Assembly: GCA_933207985.1 (NCBI GenBank)
Contig: OW240916.1
Span: 298,277,872-298,341,871 of the forward strand
Length of the DNA: 64,000 nt
Origin: Pelobates cultripes
Taxonomy: Eukaryota; Chordata; Amphibia; Anura; Pelobatidae
Direction: 5' to 3'
The position numbers and the translations under genes are program-made. Position 1 is the first letter of the stretch; the number at the start of each line of letters is the position of its first letter. Under the pieces are notes generated by a model. That model worked only from the letters and a program-made list of their open reading frames with translations, made no database searches and had not been told where the DNA came from. Shown here in pieces: positions 23,835 to 35,807 of the stretch.

Positions 23835-24440
23835 CCACACCGCACCATCCTTGTCATATTCACCCTGCCACTCTCACATTGTCACATTCACCCTGCCAGT
23901 CTGTCACTCTCACATTGTCACAGTCACCATGCCCATTTACCCTGTCACTCTCACGTTGTCACATTCACCACGCCGCACCATTCTTGTCATATTTACCCTG
24001 TCACAATCACATTGTCACAGTCACCATGTCACATTCACCCTGTCACTCTTACCATGTCACAGTCACCATGTCACATTCACCCTGTCACTCTTACCATGTC
24101 ACAGTCACCATGTCACATTCACCCTGTCACTCTTACCATGTCACAGTCACTATGTCACATTCACCCTGCTACTCTCACCTTGTCACATTCACCACGCCGC
24201 ACCATCCTTGTCATATTTACCCTGCCACAATCACATTGTCACAGTCACCATGTCACATTCACCCTGTCACTCTCACCATGTCACAGTCACCATGTCGCAT
24301 TCACACTGTCACTCTCACCATGTCACAGTCACCATGTTGCATTCACACTGTCACTCTCACCATGTCACAGTCACCATGTTGCATTCACACTGTCACTCTC
24401 ACCATGTCATTCTCACCTCCTTAAAGAGTCACACTGATGC
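23835..24440. repeat. Minisatellite, ~42-bp unit, open in several frames
   Basis: A tandem array whose main unit is built from CACAGTCACCATGTCACATT and CACCCTGTCACTCTTACCATG (about 42 bases), with longer variants containing CACCACGCCGCACCATCC. Because the unit length is a multiple of three and lacks stops, long open frames of 141-208 codons run in all three forward frames with Cys/His/Ser/Thr-rich repeats. These are a by-product of the repeat and are not supported as genes. Confidence 0.9.
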
Positions 24441-25182
24441 CGTCGCACCATTCTTGTGCAATTATACTATATTATAACATTGTAATATTGTTAACTGGCG
24501 ATTGCTAAATAAAAAAAACCACTATACAGAAACAGATGCGGCCACAAATGCTCTCGCAAGACAAAGGAGGAAAGACAGGACAGAGAAGGTCTGTGAGGAA
24601 GGAAGTGGAGCTTAGTTAAGCTCCACCCTTTTGTCACATTTGTCAAGCATAGGAAAAATACAGAAGAAAAAGTTGTCCCTTAATTTCTGATCTATTTCTA
24701 GGGACTATTTTGTCTTATGTTTTAAAGAGAAATTGATCAGAAATCAAGAAAATACAATTGGGAAAGCGAAAGATAAGAGGAAACAACAGGAAAAAGGAAA
24801 GTTTTAGGTGACAGAGCCATTTTAACCTCTTGTTTCTTATTAACATTTGTAATCATTTCTATCCACATTAAGCTGTGCGATATGTTGGTGCTATATTGAA
24901 GCCCTATATTAATAATAATTTCCTTTAGGGCGAGATGTGGAACAGCACTGAGCCTTCCCCCTTTTTTGCATTTTTATTTTCTATTATAGTAGGATACAAT
25001 AAGTACACTTGCATGATCAGAGAGAACAGCAAATATGTCAATGTCACTAAAGTGTACTTTAAATCTGGAGAACAAGGTGAGACACTTGCAAATCAGTTTA
25101 AAAAAGAGAAATTTTTTATCCATTGTGTCTCTTCTCTGGAATTTATACCACTGAATAAATATTTGAAGGTCACCTGTAACTT
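24441..25182. other. Intron sequence with a worn L2 tail
   Basis: About 24868-24925 (AAGCTGTGCGATATGTTGGT then GCTATATT and AATAATAATT) resembles an L2 3' tail on the plus strand. No gene was recognised in the rest. Confidence 0.4.
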
Positions 25183-25505
25183 TTAAAGTGGCACTGTCAC
25201 CGTATGGAGACTTTCCCGATTTCGCAGAGACCCCCGACTGTGACATCGCCACTGGGGGTCCGGTGGCCGGGGAGGGCAGGCCAAGATGAGATTACTGAGC
25301 TGAACCTGTCCCTGTATGCACCACCATGCATGCTGTATGCATCAAACTGCTTCTCTTCCATTCCATGGCATTTTAGCGCCAGGGAACAACGTCACTCTTG
25401 CAGTCACTGCTGAGATGATGCGATCCTCCACAGACACAGCCAATTCCCTGCAGCCGTCATTGGTGACGGCTGTCGGGATTGACTCTTACACTCCGCCCCG
25501 AGTCT
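25183..25505. mobile_element. T2/Kolobok-like MITE, left-end fragment
   Basis: It begins TTAAAGTGGCACTGTCACCG at a TTAA, as in T2-type ends, and continues as GC-rich non-coding sequence. No matching right end was found before the next repeat. Confidence 0.45.
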
Positions 25506-25530
25506 AAGAAAGCCTGACAGAGGAGAAATG

Positions 25531-25658
25531 CAGAGACCTTCAGCACTCCAGATATTTTGGACTACACCTCCCATAATGCTTTGCCAGCATTTTGACTGTA
25601 AGAGAATTTGGAAGATGTAGTTCACAACATCTGGAGTGCCAAAGGTTGCCTACCCCTG
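25531..25658. mobile_element. hAT-type MITE, small
   Basis: The inverted modules CAGCACTCCAGAT and ATCTGGAGTGCC flank CTCCCATAATGCTTTGCCAGC, a combination common in short vertebrate hAT MITEs. The right end closes with GGTTGCCTACCCCTG; the left terminal bases are degraded. Confidence 0.6.
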
Positions 25659-28117
25659 CCCTACATTGTCTCTGTATATCTCTTGACAGACTTTAAGTGA
25701 AATTCCAACACAGTCAAAATAAGTATTTCATAAAGATTCTATGATGCTTTCTTTTAACTTCATACTAAAGATTTAGCAAATGACAGCATAATTCAGTTAG
25801 AGAGCGAGAAAGCAAATCCAGGGCAAACATTGCAAATGAAGAGTGGAAGTAGAAACGTTTTTTCCATTTCTCTTCTTCCTTGTCTGCTCTCGGTATGCTG
25901 ACTGCTAAATGCACAGGCTGGAGATTATAACAATTATTGTCAGGGAGTTAAGAGGTGCCCAACTGCAGAATAAACAGGCGTGGACGTCTTTACATTTAAT
26001 ACGATTTTGCACATCTCCCAAAATACATATTTGGTAAATATAGTGAGTGACAGTCCCATTGCTGATCCTTCTGGTACAGAAAGTGTTCACATGTTTTATT
26101 TACATGCAATTTTCCTTATTATGTTTAACTATTTAGCACGGCAGTATAATTGCACAATAGCAAACCGATAAAATGGTAATTAACTATCACTAGAATAGAA
26201 ATCAGCTCAGTTTGCACTGAACATAAATTAGTATATTTTCTATTTCATGGCCTGCTTTATTCATGCAAGAACTGTAAATAATTAATAGAGATGTGCATTG
26301 TTTCTTTTTATTTTTCTTAAACATACAGTACACACATTTTACTAAGCACTTTGTTATGATACTAGTATCATTAAATGAAATGTACGATACTTATAGCATT
26401 TCATTGTTTATTATTTAAATTACGCATTTATGTTAAGCTGATAATGTTTTTAAATTTAAGCAGTGTATGGGAGTTACTGTCATGCAGCGAGAATTCAGAA
26501 AGCCCAGAATTTAAATCTCTAACCTATAAACAGAGTAGCAATAGATGTTGCTTTTAATGGACTTTTAATTGTGTGATTAAAAAACAATCCCATTTGCACA
26601 CTTATATAAGATATTTGGTGTTAAGCTTCAATGCATGCCTCCTCTGGCACATGCTAATTCGCCTATTTTACATAACCCAGACAATACGCGTCTAGTGTGC
26701 ACTCCGTTCAATCACACAGAAATGCTTCAATACAAGCAATTCAAATCAACATATCAAATAAATAAATAAGATAACGCATAGAGTGATACAGTGTAATCAT
26801 ATAGATATGTAATAGCCAGTGTGTTGGGCCAAGGTCACCATGCTCTGGATATAGCGCTCAGGGTACCCAGCACATGGTTAAAGAGATGATAACATGTTCA
26901 GCTGGACATCTTAGAAGAATGATCAGAACTGCGATCTCTCTTGTGAAGTTGGATCCCTATGAAATTAAAACCTTCTCTTGTGAGCTGATGGTATGTTTCG
27001 GTGACAAAAGTCCTTGACCAGGTTATTTCCCATGGGTTTAGCCTGTACATGGGCAATTTAATGGACCAGGAGACTGGATATCTAGCAGCCCAATAAGTAT
27101 GGGGGTTCATTTTTGTTAATTGAGAAATAATCTCACAGATCCCAGCACATATTTTTGGGTTTTGGTTATCTGTAGCTGACTCCTAATCCAGGCGTCATTT
27201 GGTGGAGAAAAGTTTAAAAAACTCTAATCTCCACAGAGTGGAGGGTCAGGGTGCCTCTTGTATTCCTGACCTTATAGAGTTCTTTTATGTCCTATGCAAT
27301 AAGCCAGCCCGTAAAAGTTATTTAGCGTGCTCACCAGCGATAAATACACACACACACACATACATACATACACACACACATGATTTACTGCTAATTGCTT
27401 CCAGGATTACAGTTCCAAGAAAGAGAAATGAAGTATTCAACCTAAATAAATTTTAAAAATCCCTATTAAATTATAAAATATCAATGCTGTAAACCTGGAA
27501 ATCCTTCACATAATTAGTATTCACTAGAAGCAGTTAATCACCTTAGAAAAGCTCTGAAACAAAACAAGTTGTTCAGCTTGTCAGCATCTGAAAGTGTTGG
27601 AACATGACTGCTTGGATTTGGGTCTGGGCATTGCACAATGTACGTGCAAGCAGTAAGCGTCTGTATGCACTGCGTGCCAACAGCTCCACTTAGAGTACAC
27701 TCCAGCAATTGTTCCCTCAAGGATGATTGTTGCTCAGGAAGATTCCCTGCTACAGCTAAAAGACTCTGGATTAACCCGGTTTTATATTGTGGCGAGTGAG
27801 ACTGCCAGTGAAAGACTGGGAATATTAATGTTTACGTATATATTTAATTATAGATACCTGGAAGCCAAGGATTATAGTCGATTTAGACACAGCCATTAGA
27901 ACACCACACGCTATCTCTTTCTGTCTACAGCTACTGTAGGTCTAAACTAATCAGCATCAGATTTTAGAATATAACATTTTAGCTGTATTTGTATTGCATT
28001 AAAAATTGTAAATGCTAATATAGGCATTTCCACTTAAAACAGGTTTGTTGATTTATGTATAATTATTCTCTGCTTTTTGTTATGATGGCTTTTTCATTCT
28101 TGTTTTATCAGTTTGTG
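25659..28117. other. Intron sequence, no gene seen
   Basis: AT-rich with a CA/TACA microsatellite at 27346-27381. Stretches around 25720-25850 and 26580-26700 are complex and non-repetitive. No exon or element ORF was recognised. Confidence 0.35.
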
Positions 28118-29105
28118 TTAGTCATTAAAACCACTGAAAGGTGAACTGAATAACGTTGGTTTATATTGTTACAATGACACCTGTCAAAAGGTGGGATTTA
28201 TGAGGCAGCAAGTGAACAGTCAGTTCTTGAATTTCATGTGTTGGAAGCAGGAAAAATGGGCAAGCAGAAAATATCTGAGTGACTTTGACAAGGGCCAATT
28301 AGTGATGGCTAGACGACTGGGTCAGACCATCTCCAAAACGGCAAGTCTTGTGGGGTGTTCACAATATGCAGTGGTTAGTACCTACCAAAAGTTGTGCAAG
28401 AAAGGACAACTGGTAAACCGGCATCAGGGTCATAGGCGCCCACTGTTCACTGATGCACGTGTGGAGCTAAGCCCATCTGGCTTGATCACACAGAAAAGCT
28501 ATTGCTCAAATTGCTGAAAAACTTAATGCGAGCCGTGATAGAAAGGTGTCAGAATATACAGTGCATCGCATTTTCTAGCCACAGACCGGTCAGATTGGCT
28601 ATGATGACCCACATCCACCACCGACAGCGTCTTCAATGGGCACATGAGCTTTCCAACTGGACAATGGAGCAGTGGAAGAACATTACCTGATCTGAGGAAT
28701 CATGGTTCCGTTTAGATCAGGTGGATGGGCAGGTGAATGTGTGTGATTTACCTAGGGAATGGAGAGATGGCAGTAGTATGCACTATGGGAAGAAGGCAGG
28801 TCGGAAGAGGCAGAGTTATGCTCTGCACAATGTTCTGCTGGGAAAGCTTGTGTCTTGGCAATCAAGTGGATGTTACTTTGACGCGTACCACCTACCAAGA
28901 GATTGTTGCAGACCACGTACACTCCTTCATGGCAATGGTTCCCTTATAGCAGTGGCCTCTTTCAGCTGGATAATGCACCCTACCACACCTCAAAAATTGT
29001 TCATGAATGGTTTAAAGATCATGACAAGGTGTTGCCCTGGCCTTTAAACTCCTCAATATGCAGGACTTAAAGGATCTGCTGCTAATGTATTTGTGCCAGG
29101 CAGGG
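28118..29105 (+). pseudogene. Tc1-like transposase, decayed
   Basis: Plus-strand fragments in shifting frames give the Tc1-type DNA-binding region ([39 protein letters not shown]), then RQRLQWAHELSNWTMEQWKN and the catalytic region. At the first catalytic site the codons read stop-Ser-Glu-Glu-Ser where WSDES is usual, so the Trp codon is a stop (28688-28690) and the first catalytic Asp is Glu. The second site, FQLDNAPYHTS, keeps its Asp. The third part is lost after PWPLNSS. Upstream sequence (AAAACCACTGAAAGGTGAAC) resembles the terminal region of this family. It once cut and pasted DNA at TA sites; it cannot now. Confidence 0.87.
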
Positions 29106-29196
29106 CCTGCCGAAGACATTGTGCTGCTTTGGTCCAAGGATTAAATTAAGCCACCCTTTCGTTTCCTACCTAGTGCTGGCTGTGACTGGTGGGAGT

Positions 29197-30030
29197 TACA
29201 TAGTTACATAAGCTGAAAAGAGACACATGTCCTTCAAGTTCAGCCTTCCTCACTTTTGTTTTTTGCTGTTGATCCAAAAGAAGGCAAAAAGTTTGAAGCA
29301 CTTCCAATTTTGCAACAAATTAGAAAAAAAATTCAATTTTGACCCCAGAATGGCAGTCAGATTTATCCTTGGATCAAGAAGCTATTACCCTACAGTTGAA
29401 AAATTATATAATTTAATATTCTGTTTTTGCAAGTATGCATCTAGTTGCTGTTTAAACATCTGTAGGGGCTCTGATAAAACCACTTCCTTATTGTTCTTAC
29501 GGTAAAAAAAACTTTTCTTTGCCTTAGATTAAATCTTCTTTCTTCCAGTCTAAACGCATGACCTCGTGTCCTATGTAAAGTCCGGTTTGTGAATAAATTT
29601 CCACACAATGGTTTGTATTGGCCACGGATATATTTGTATAATGTTATCATATCCCCTTTGAGGCGATGTTTTTCTAAACTAAAGAGGTTTAAATTTGTTA
29701 ACTTTTCTTTAAAGAATGTTCCATTCCTTTTATTAATTTTGTAGCCCTCTTCTGCACTTTTTCTAGTGCCGTAATATCCTTCTTTAGAACAGGTGCCCAA
29801 AATTGCACAGCATATTCAAGATGTGGTCCAGCGATTTATAAAGAGGCAGAGTGATATTCTCATCTCGAGAAAGAGTGCCCTTTTTTATGCATGACAATAC
29901 CTTTCTGGCCTTAGCCACTGCTGATTGACATTGCACATTGTTGCATAGTTTGTTGTCTATAACAATTCCCAAGTCCTTCTCGTGTGTTATCTCTAATTCA
30001 CTTCCATTAAGGGTACACCTTAATATCTAA
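29197..30030 (-). pseudogene. CR1 LINE fragment (reverse transcriptase C-terminus and 3' UTR)
   Basis: The minus strand encodes CR1-type C-terminal sequence: [40 protein letters not shown], then FSLEKHRLKGDMITLYKYIR and RKVFFTVRTIRKW. It continues into the 3' region ACATAGTTACATAAGCTGAA-like (29197-29230 on the plus strand), a familiar CR1 tail in frogs. Frame changes near 29790 and a missing 5' half (no YADD box) make it inactive. Confidence 0.85.
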
Positions 30031-31335
30031 GAGGAGTAGTGGTCGCCCGAAACAGACCAATAAGATATATACACCAGAGCTAGGTCATATAGCTATGGAA
30101 GTTGAACACACGCTGAACTGAAACTACTCAAAAGCAAATGAAGTTAAGTGTTTCTCAGTATATATGTGCACATGAAATGTTTTGACATTGAACTAAGGTA
30201 GCGCTCCACTATTTTTTGTATATGTTACATGTTGTTGTGTGGTTTTGGGGGAATTACACATTTAATGTGGTAGCAACTTTGTTCTAAAACAAAATCTAAA
30301 TTGGTGTATCTGTAAAGCAAACAATCCTGTATTTCTTGATTAAAACACACTTAAAACGTGTATCTTGTAAATATTTACGGCCCTTTGGAATTATGAGCGC
30401 TCTCTCGCGTGACATACCACGTTGTCATGTGTGCATTCCACAGCGAACTTTGCATTTTACCATGACATTTCAGGATTGCCTTGAAACAAAGTATGAATTC
30501 AATGTATCTCCAGAGCTACTAAATATTCGATACAGAAGTAGAAGAAGAGAGTTCTGGAGATATAAAACACCCCATTTACACATATGATTTCGGTGTTAAT
30601 AAATCATTTTATGAATTATTTAATTGGTAGAAATATAAATAAAATTAAGCTAAACATAACCAAAAGTGTAGATGTCACCAGAGTCTAACATATAACCACA
30701 CAGTAAATGTTTTATATTTAATATCGTGGTTTTTAAAAAAAAATATTTTCATAATCTTCAATTAACTATATCAAATCTATATTTTACTGTATCGTATTTA
30801 ATGTATTTTTTTTTAAATTCATTTAGTTGATTTTCCATTTTCATAGCCAATTTACTACAATATTTATTCATGTGCTATTGTCAAATAATTTTATACTCTA
30901 TAGAAAGTGGCGAAATGTTAGTTAAAGTGCTCTATTTAATTCTAAAGTGCTCTTTTTAATTAATTGATCTGCATTTTACTCTTCCTCCCTATTTATATAT
31001 TAAATTAATATGAGGCCACATTTAGTGATGGAAAGTGCAATTTTTAAACGTTAGCTTTACTTCCTATTGCTGTAGTCAAAATGTATCTTTAATCGGTACC
31101 TTTGTACATTCTAAAATTGTGTCTGATTTCTGACATGCATTTGTTTTAGTACTTTTTAGATCTCTCCTTTACTATTCAATTGTATCTGTTAGATATTGCC
31201 GAATACATTCCCTTCCATATATACACTGCAGTAGAATTACCTATTGGTTAAAGAGAAACTATGTACTGTCCTTTTTTTTCAAAATATGTCAAACATTGCT
31301 GTTTCATAGAAATGGCATGCTTGCCATATCCCTCC
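30031..31335. other. Intron sequence, no gene seen
   Basis: Very AT-rich and without recognisable element ends or exons. Confidence 0.35.
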
Positions 31336-32195
31336 TTAAAGGAACACTATAGTCACCTAAATTACTTTAGCTAAATAAAGCAGTTTTAGTGTATAGATCA
31401 TTCCCCTGCAATTTCACTGCTCAATTCACTGTCATTTAGGAGTTAAACCACTTTGTTTCTGTTTATGCAGCCCTAGCCACACCTCCCCTGGCTATCAGGG
31501 CCGGATTAAGGGCACAGTGGGCCTGGTGCTGACAATTATGATGGGCCTAATTACGGAATCTTATCGACCAAAAACACTAAAACAATCATACCTCCCAAGC
31601 GTCATGTATCTGATGGAGCTGGTGCTGGAGGGAAACTCATAGGATGCAGCTATAAGAAAACACATACTCTATGCTAATCTCTCTCTAATTTATGCTTTCA
31701 TCTTTTAAGTAAATCCATACCCCCTAACAGCAGTGTCCAGTGAAGCTGGAAGTCAATGGGCAGGGTAAAAGGGTGTGCCACTGGTGCAAATCACGTGACC
31801 AGACCTGCCAAAAGGGGAGAACATGCCCAAAAAGGGGGCATGTTTGCCCAAAGAATTGGAAGGTCAACCTGGCATCATGGCATGGATGCATGTCAGGCTG
31901 CCTGCCAATCCTGCAGGCTGTCCAACTAAGGGCATACTATGATGCGCTCACTCCATGCTTTCTAAGGACTGTCCCCTAGCACTCGCTGGTCCACTTGTCT
32001 CCTTATCTTCTTACTAGCAGGCAGAAGTTCCTGGTGTATAGTCTGAGACAGAGAAAAGGTGTATGTAGTGAGTGTAGAAGAAAGGGGACATGCCACAGTG
32101 TTAGAGAGACAAACGTCTGCATTACCTTAACTAATTTTATTGTCAGCCAGTCCACACAAATTTTGTTCCCATACATCCCTCTTAAGCTTCCAAAC

Positions 32196-32748
32196 TTAAA
32201 GGGACACTATAGTCACCAGAACAACTGCAGCTTTTTGTATTTGTTCTGGTAAGTAGAATCATTCCATTCATGCTTTTTGCAATAAACACGGTCTTTTCAG
32301 AGAAAATAACTCCACTGGCCGCTCCTTAGATGGCTGCTAGAGGTGCTTCCTGGGGCAGTACTGCCTAGTGTGCAGCACTGCCATTCAGTGTCTCCACCCT
32401 CTGCATGCAGACACTGAACTTTCCTCATAGAGATGCATTGATTCAATTTATCTTTATGAGGAGATGCTGATTGGCCAGGGCTATGTTGGACTTGTGCTGG
32501 CTCTGCCCCTGATCTGCCTAGTTGACAGTCTCAGCCAATCCTATGGGGAAGTATTGTAATTTGCTCAGACCACCACTTCTGATGATGTCAGCAGACAGTC
32601 AGTTCAGAGGCAGAGGCAGCAGCTGCAGACTTGAATACAAGTAATATTTTACTATATTTAGGAGCCAAGAAGGGGCCAGGGTGGTGGTTTTAACATAATA
32701 GGGTCAGAAATGCATGATTGTGTTCCTGACCCTATAGTGCTCCTTTAA
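32196..32748. mobile_element. T2/Kolobok-type MITE inside the hAT element
   Basis: Its ends are TTAAAGGGACACTATAGTCA and CCCTATAGTGCTCCTTTAA. It is 553 bases long and closely related to the MITEs at 4445-5034 and 48060-49162. It occupies the same place in the hAT body as the MITE at 4445-5034. Confidence 0.85.
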
Positions 32749-32935
32749 GCAAGAGTATGTGAAGAGTAGTTAAGGTTGCCACCTTTCTTGGAAAAAAATA
32801 CCAGCTTTAATCATTTTTATAATTAATTAGTTATGCGTGACATCACATGATGTAAATCACAAGGAGTGACATCAGAGAAAATTCTGTAAAATCACCAACA
32901 AACTACTCACAGTTTGATTCTGCTGTATAGATGGA

Positions 32936-33390
32936 TTGCTCCCAGTGTCTCCCTGTCTCCCAGTGTCTCAGTCTTGCAAGTCACCAAGTGTCTCAATGTC
33001 CCTATGTATCACAGTGTCAGTGTCCCCATGTCGCCCAGTCCCTGGACACTGGGAGACTAGGGGACACTGGCTGGAAGACAGACACTTGGGGACACTGGGA
33101 GACATGGGGACAGTTGTGGACATATAGGACACTGGGACACATGGGGACACTAGGCACACTGAGAGACATGGGACACAGACACTGGGAGACTTCGGGACAT
33201 AGTGTCTCTGTGTCCCAATGTCTCAGTGTCTCCCAATGTCCCTATGTCTCACAGTGTCCCCATGTGTCTCAGCATCCCCATGTGTCCTGGTGTCTCAGTG
33301 TCCCCATGTTTTCCAGTGTCCCCGAGTGTCTCCCAGTGTCTGTGTCCCAAGCGTCCTAGTGTCTCAGTGTCCCCATGTGTCCCTGCTGCC
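32936..33390. repeat. Minisatellite of GTGTCTC-type units with an inverted middle block
   Basis: Short units such as CCCAGTGTCTC and CCCCATGTGTCTCAG repeat through 32936-33040 and 33200-33390. Between them (about 33040-33200) the same units appear in reverse complement (GGACACTGGGAGAC). Long open frames in the array reflect the unit and are not genes. Confidence 0.85.
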
Positions 33391-34189
33391 CCCATCCCTC
33401 ACTTACCTGAGCTGTAGAACTGCTGTATGGACTCTCTGTGCTGTGTAGCTGCTCCCCCACGGATCAGTAAGTAGTAGAGAGAGGCAGGGAGGGATATGCT
33501 GTAACTTCCTATCTCTGCCTCTCTCCACACACAGTGACCCCTACTGGCTGGTGCTGGTATTGCAGAGTAATCTCCATTTATTCTGTGAAAAATACCTGCA
33601 TTTGTATTGCCGGTATTACTGCAATACTGGCATGGCCAGGCAGATTTAAATACCGGCTGTGCCAGTAAAATACCAGTCAGGTGGCAAACCTAAGAGTAGT
33701 GTGTAATTTTTTTTTAAATGGACCTATTCCATGGGCCTGGGCCTGGAGCTGCAGCTCCATCAGCCCCTATGTTAATCCGGCCTTGCTGGCTATGATTGAC
33801 AGCGCCTGCATGAAAAAACAAACTGGTTTCACTTTCAAAACAGATGTAATTTACCTTAAATAATTGTATCTCAATCTCTAAATTGAACTTTAATCACATA
33901 CAGGAGGCTCTTGCAGGGTCTAGCAAGCTATTAACATAGCAGGGGATAAGAAAATCTTAATTAAGCAGAACTTGCAATAAAGAAAGCCTAAATAGGGCTC
34001 TCTTTACAGGAAGTGTTTATGGAAGGCGGTGCAAGTCACATGCAGGGAGGTGTTACTAGGGTTCATAAACAAAGGGATTTAACTCCTAAATGGCAGAGGA
34101 TTGAGCAGTGAGGTTGCAGGGGCATGTTATATACACCAAAACTGCTTCATTAAGCTAAAGTTGTTCAGGTGACTATAGTGTCCCTTTAA

Positions 34190-34808
34190 TATCTTCAAAT
34201 ATTGGAAGTTTTCTCATTCAGTATCAGATCTAGCATGATGATACCGAATGTGGCCAACGCTCCTTATGAAGAAACTTTGTATTCAGTGCATCATTACAAG
34301 AAGCATGTGATTGGTGAAGTGTGCCACTTGCTGTGCCTGTGCCCTAAGTTATCCCCCAATGCTTCCCTATGAGAGGCAATAGGTTGCACAAAGTCTTCAT
34401 TGCTATTATCTTCATCAGAGATAGAGCGGCTCCACCAAGCAAACTGGCCCGACACTGGAATAAAGGTGAGTTTTAAAAAGATTTATTTTGACTTTAAACA
34501 CCAGGGCACTCCTAACACCATATCCACTACAGCATAATTTAAGGGTTATGATGCTTGGAGTGCTACGTTAACCAATGGTTTACTGCCTCCCCTCAGAGCA
34601 GAATGGATAGGAAGCAGAACTCTGGAAATCACATTACCTTTTGTATTTGTCTGTGCGTATTGTATGTTGTAGCCTAATTGTACAGCGCTGCGGAATATCA
34701 ACATAATGCCATAAATAAATAAATATAGCTAACTCACAAATACAATAATGTTAGTACATACAAGAGATTGAGTAAAGGGCCCCTACTGGAATGAGCTTAC
34801 CATATAAA
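34190..34808. other. Intron sequence with small repeat remnants
   Basis: About 34480-34570 (GGGCACTCCTAACACCATA ... TGCTTGGAGTGC) resembles the interior of a T2-type MITE. About 34675-34732 (TTGTACAGCGCTGCGGAATA then ATAAATAAATA) is an L2 3' tail on the plus strand. No gene was seen. Confidence 0.5.
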
Positions 34809-35019
34809 CTCTAGACTAGGGATGCAACAAAATGAAAATTCTGTGTTGAAACCGAAAATTCAGGATGCCCTTGGCCAAAAACCGAAACCAAAAATAACTT
34901 TTTTCTACAAACGATTTGTGTAGGTTATGTAGTGTGTGTGTATGGAATATAGTGAGGTGTGGGGAAGGGATGTAGTGTGTATGTGTGTAGGTTATATAGT
35001 ATGTGGTGTAGTATAGATA

Positions 35020-35300
35020 TGTAGTATGGCAGTGAGGGAGGGGGTGACATAGTAAGGGAGGGGGTGCCTAGTGGCAGAATGAGGGAGGGGGTGACTAGTG
35101 ACAGAGTGAGTGGGTGACTGGTGACAGAGGGAGGGGGTGACTGGTGACAGAGTGACTGAGGGAGGGGGGTGACAGAGTGACTGAGGGAAGGAGTGACTGG
35201 TGACAGTGACTGATGGAGGATGTGACTGGTGATAGTGACTGGAGGGGGGGGTGACTAGATACAGTGACTAAGGGAGGGGGTGACTGGTGACAGAATGAGG
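35020..35300. repeat. G-rich minisatellite in the hAT MITE
   Basis: Irregular repeats of GAGGGAGGGGGTGACTGG and TGACAGAGTGACTG, with many variants. Confidence 0.75.
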
Positions 35301-35359
35301 GGTGTTAGACAAACCTTCTTTTTTTATGTTTTCCAGTGGTCCGGTGGTCTGTCTCTCCA

Positions 35360-35517
35360 GTCTGCAGCTCCACCAGGTGTGAGCTGCAGACTGTGCTGTA
35401 TCTCGCAAAGCTCCACAAGTCAGAGCGTTGCCGTGGTATTCCACGGCAATGCTTTGATTGGCCAGAGGTCACAAGATACAGCACAGTCTGCAGCTCACAC
35501 CCGGCGGAGCTGCAGAC
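35360..35517. repeat. 158-bp palindrome in the hAT MITE
   Basis: GTCTGCAGCTCC at the left is mirrored by GGAGCTGCAGAC at the right. The inner matches GTGAGCTGCAGACTGTGCTG and GTTGCCGTGG/CCACGGCAA close on a four-base loop near 35438. A few mismatches interrupt the arms. Confidence 0.85.
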
Positions 35518-35807
35518 TGTACTGGCTCTCTCCCCGGGCAGGGGACTTGAGCCCGGCGGCACACGGGGCAAGCTGCCGGCCCCCTCCCATTGTTGGGTCT
35601 TCGGTCATGGACTGAGGACCTGACAGGTTACTCTGCCCTAAGGCACTCTGCTTCTAGCCCATGGCAGGGCTGAAAAGATAAAATAACTACTTGCCCGGGC
35701 GATAGGAATTGCACATCCCTATTTTTGGCAGATTTGCCAAATGGAATAGACCCATTTTCGGCCAAAAATTTAGTTAGCTTAAATTTCGGTGCATCCCTAG
35801 TCTAGAC

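Larger units (their letters stand above)
31496..33785. mobile_element. Non-autonomous hAT element (2290 bp) with perfect 8-bp TSD
   Basis: The left end CAGGGCCGGATTAA pairs with the right end TTAATCCGGCCTTG. The element is flanked by the exact octamer CTGGCTAT (31488-31495 and 33786-33793), the 8-bp target duplication of hAT elements. It encodes no transposase. Its body holds a T2 MITE (32196-32748) and a minisatellite (about 32936-33390). A second copy of most of this body lies at 4247-5627. Confidence 0.88.
31336..34189. mobile_element. T2/Kolobok-type MITE split by a hAT insertion
   Basis: The left end TTAAAGGAACACTATAGTCA and right end TGACTATAGTGTCCCTTTAA are TTAA-bounded inverted repeats. 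The subterminal parts are also mirrored over about 150 bases: TTTTAGTGTATAGATCA, CACTGCTCAATTCACTGTCA and AGGAGTTAAACC on the left recur as their complements at 34060-34160. A 2290-bp hAT element (31496-33785) plus one duplicated octamer interrupts it. Without the insert the MITE would be about 556 bases. Confidence 0.85.
34817..35799. mobile_element. hAT MITE (983 bp)
   Basis: Inverted ends TAGGGATGCA (left) and GTGCATCCCTA (right) extend inward through GAAATTT-like bases, flanked by the octamers CTCTAGAC (34809-34816) and GTCTAGAC (35800-35807), which agree at seven of eight positions. The interior holds a G-rich minisatellite (about 35020-35300) and a palindrome (35360-35517). No transposase is encoded. 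Confidence 0.82.

Noticed and set aside
23851..24477. 208-codon His/Ser/Thr-rich open frame
   Set aside because: It follows the minisatellite unit, and equivalent frames exist in the other two phases.
24935..25186. 83-codon open frame, possibly an exon
   Set aside because: No recognisable domain, no good splice sites in phase with ATG10, and it ends at a T2-like repeat.
32936..33390. CRISPR-like regular repeats
   Set aside because: Units are short, irregular, without unique spacers, and this is vertebrate DNA; it is a minisatellite.
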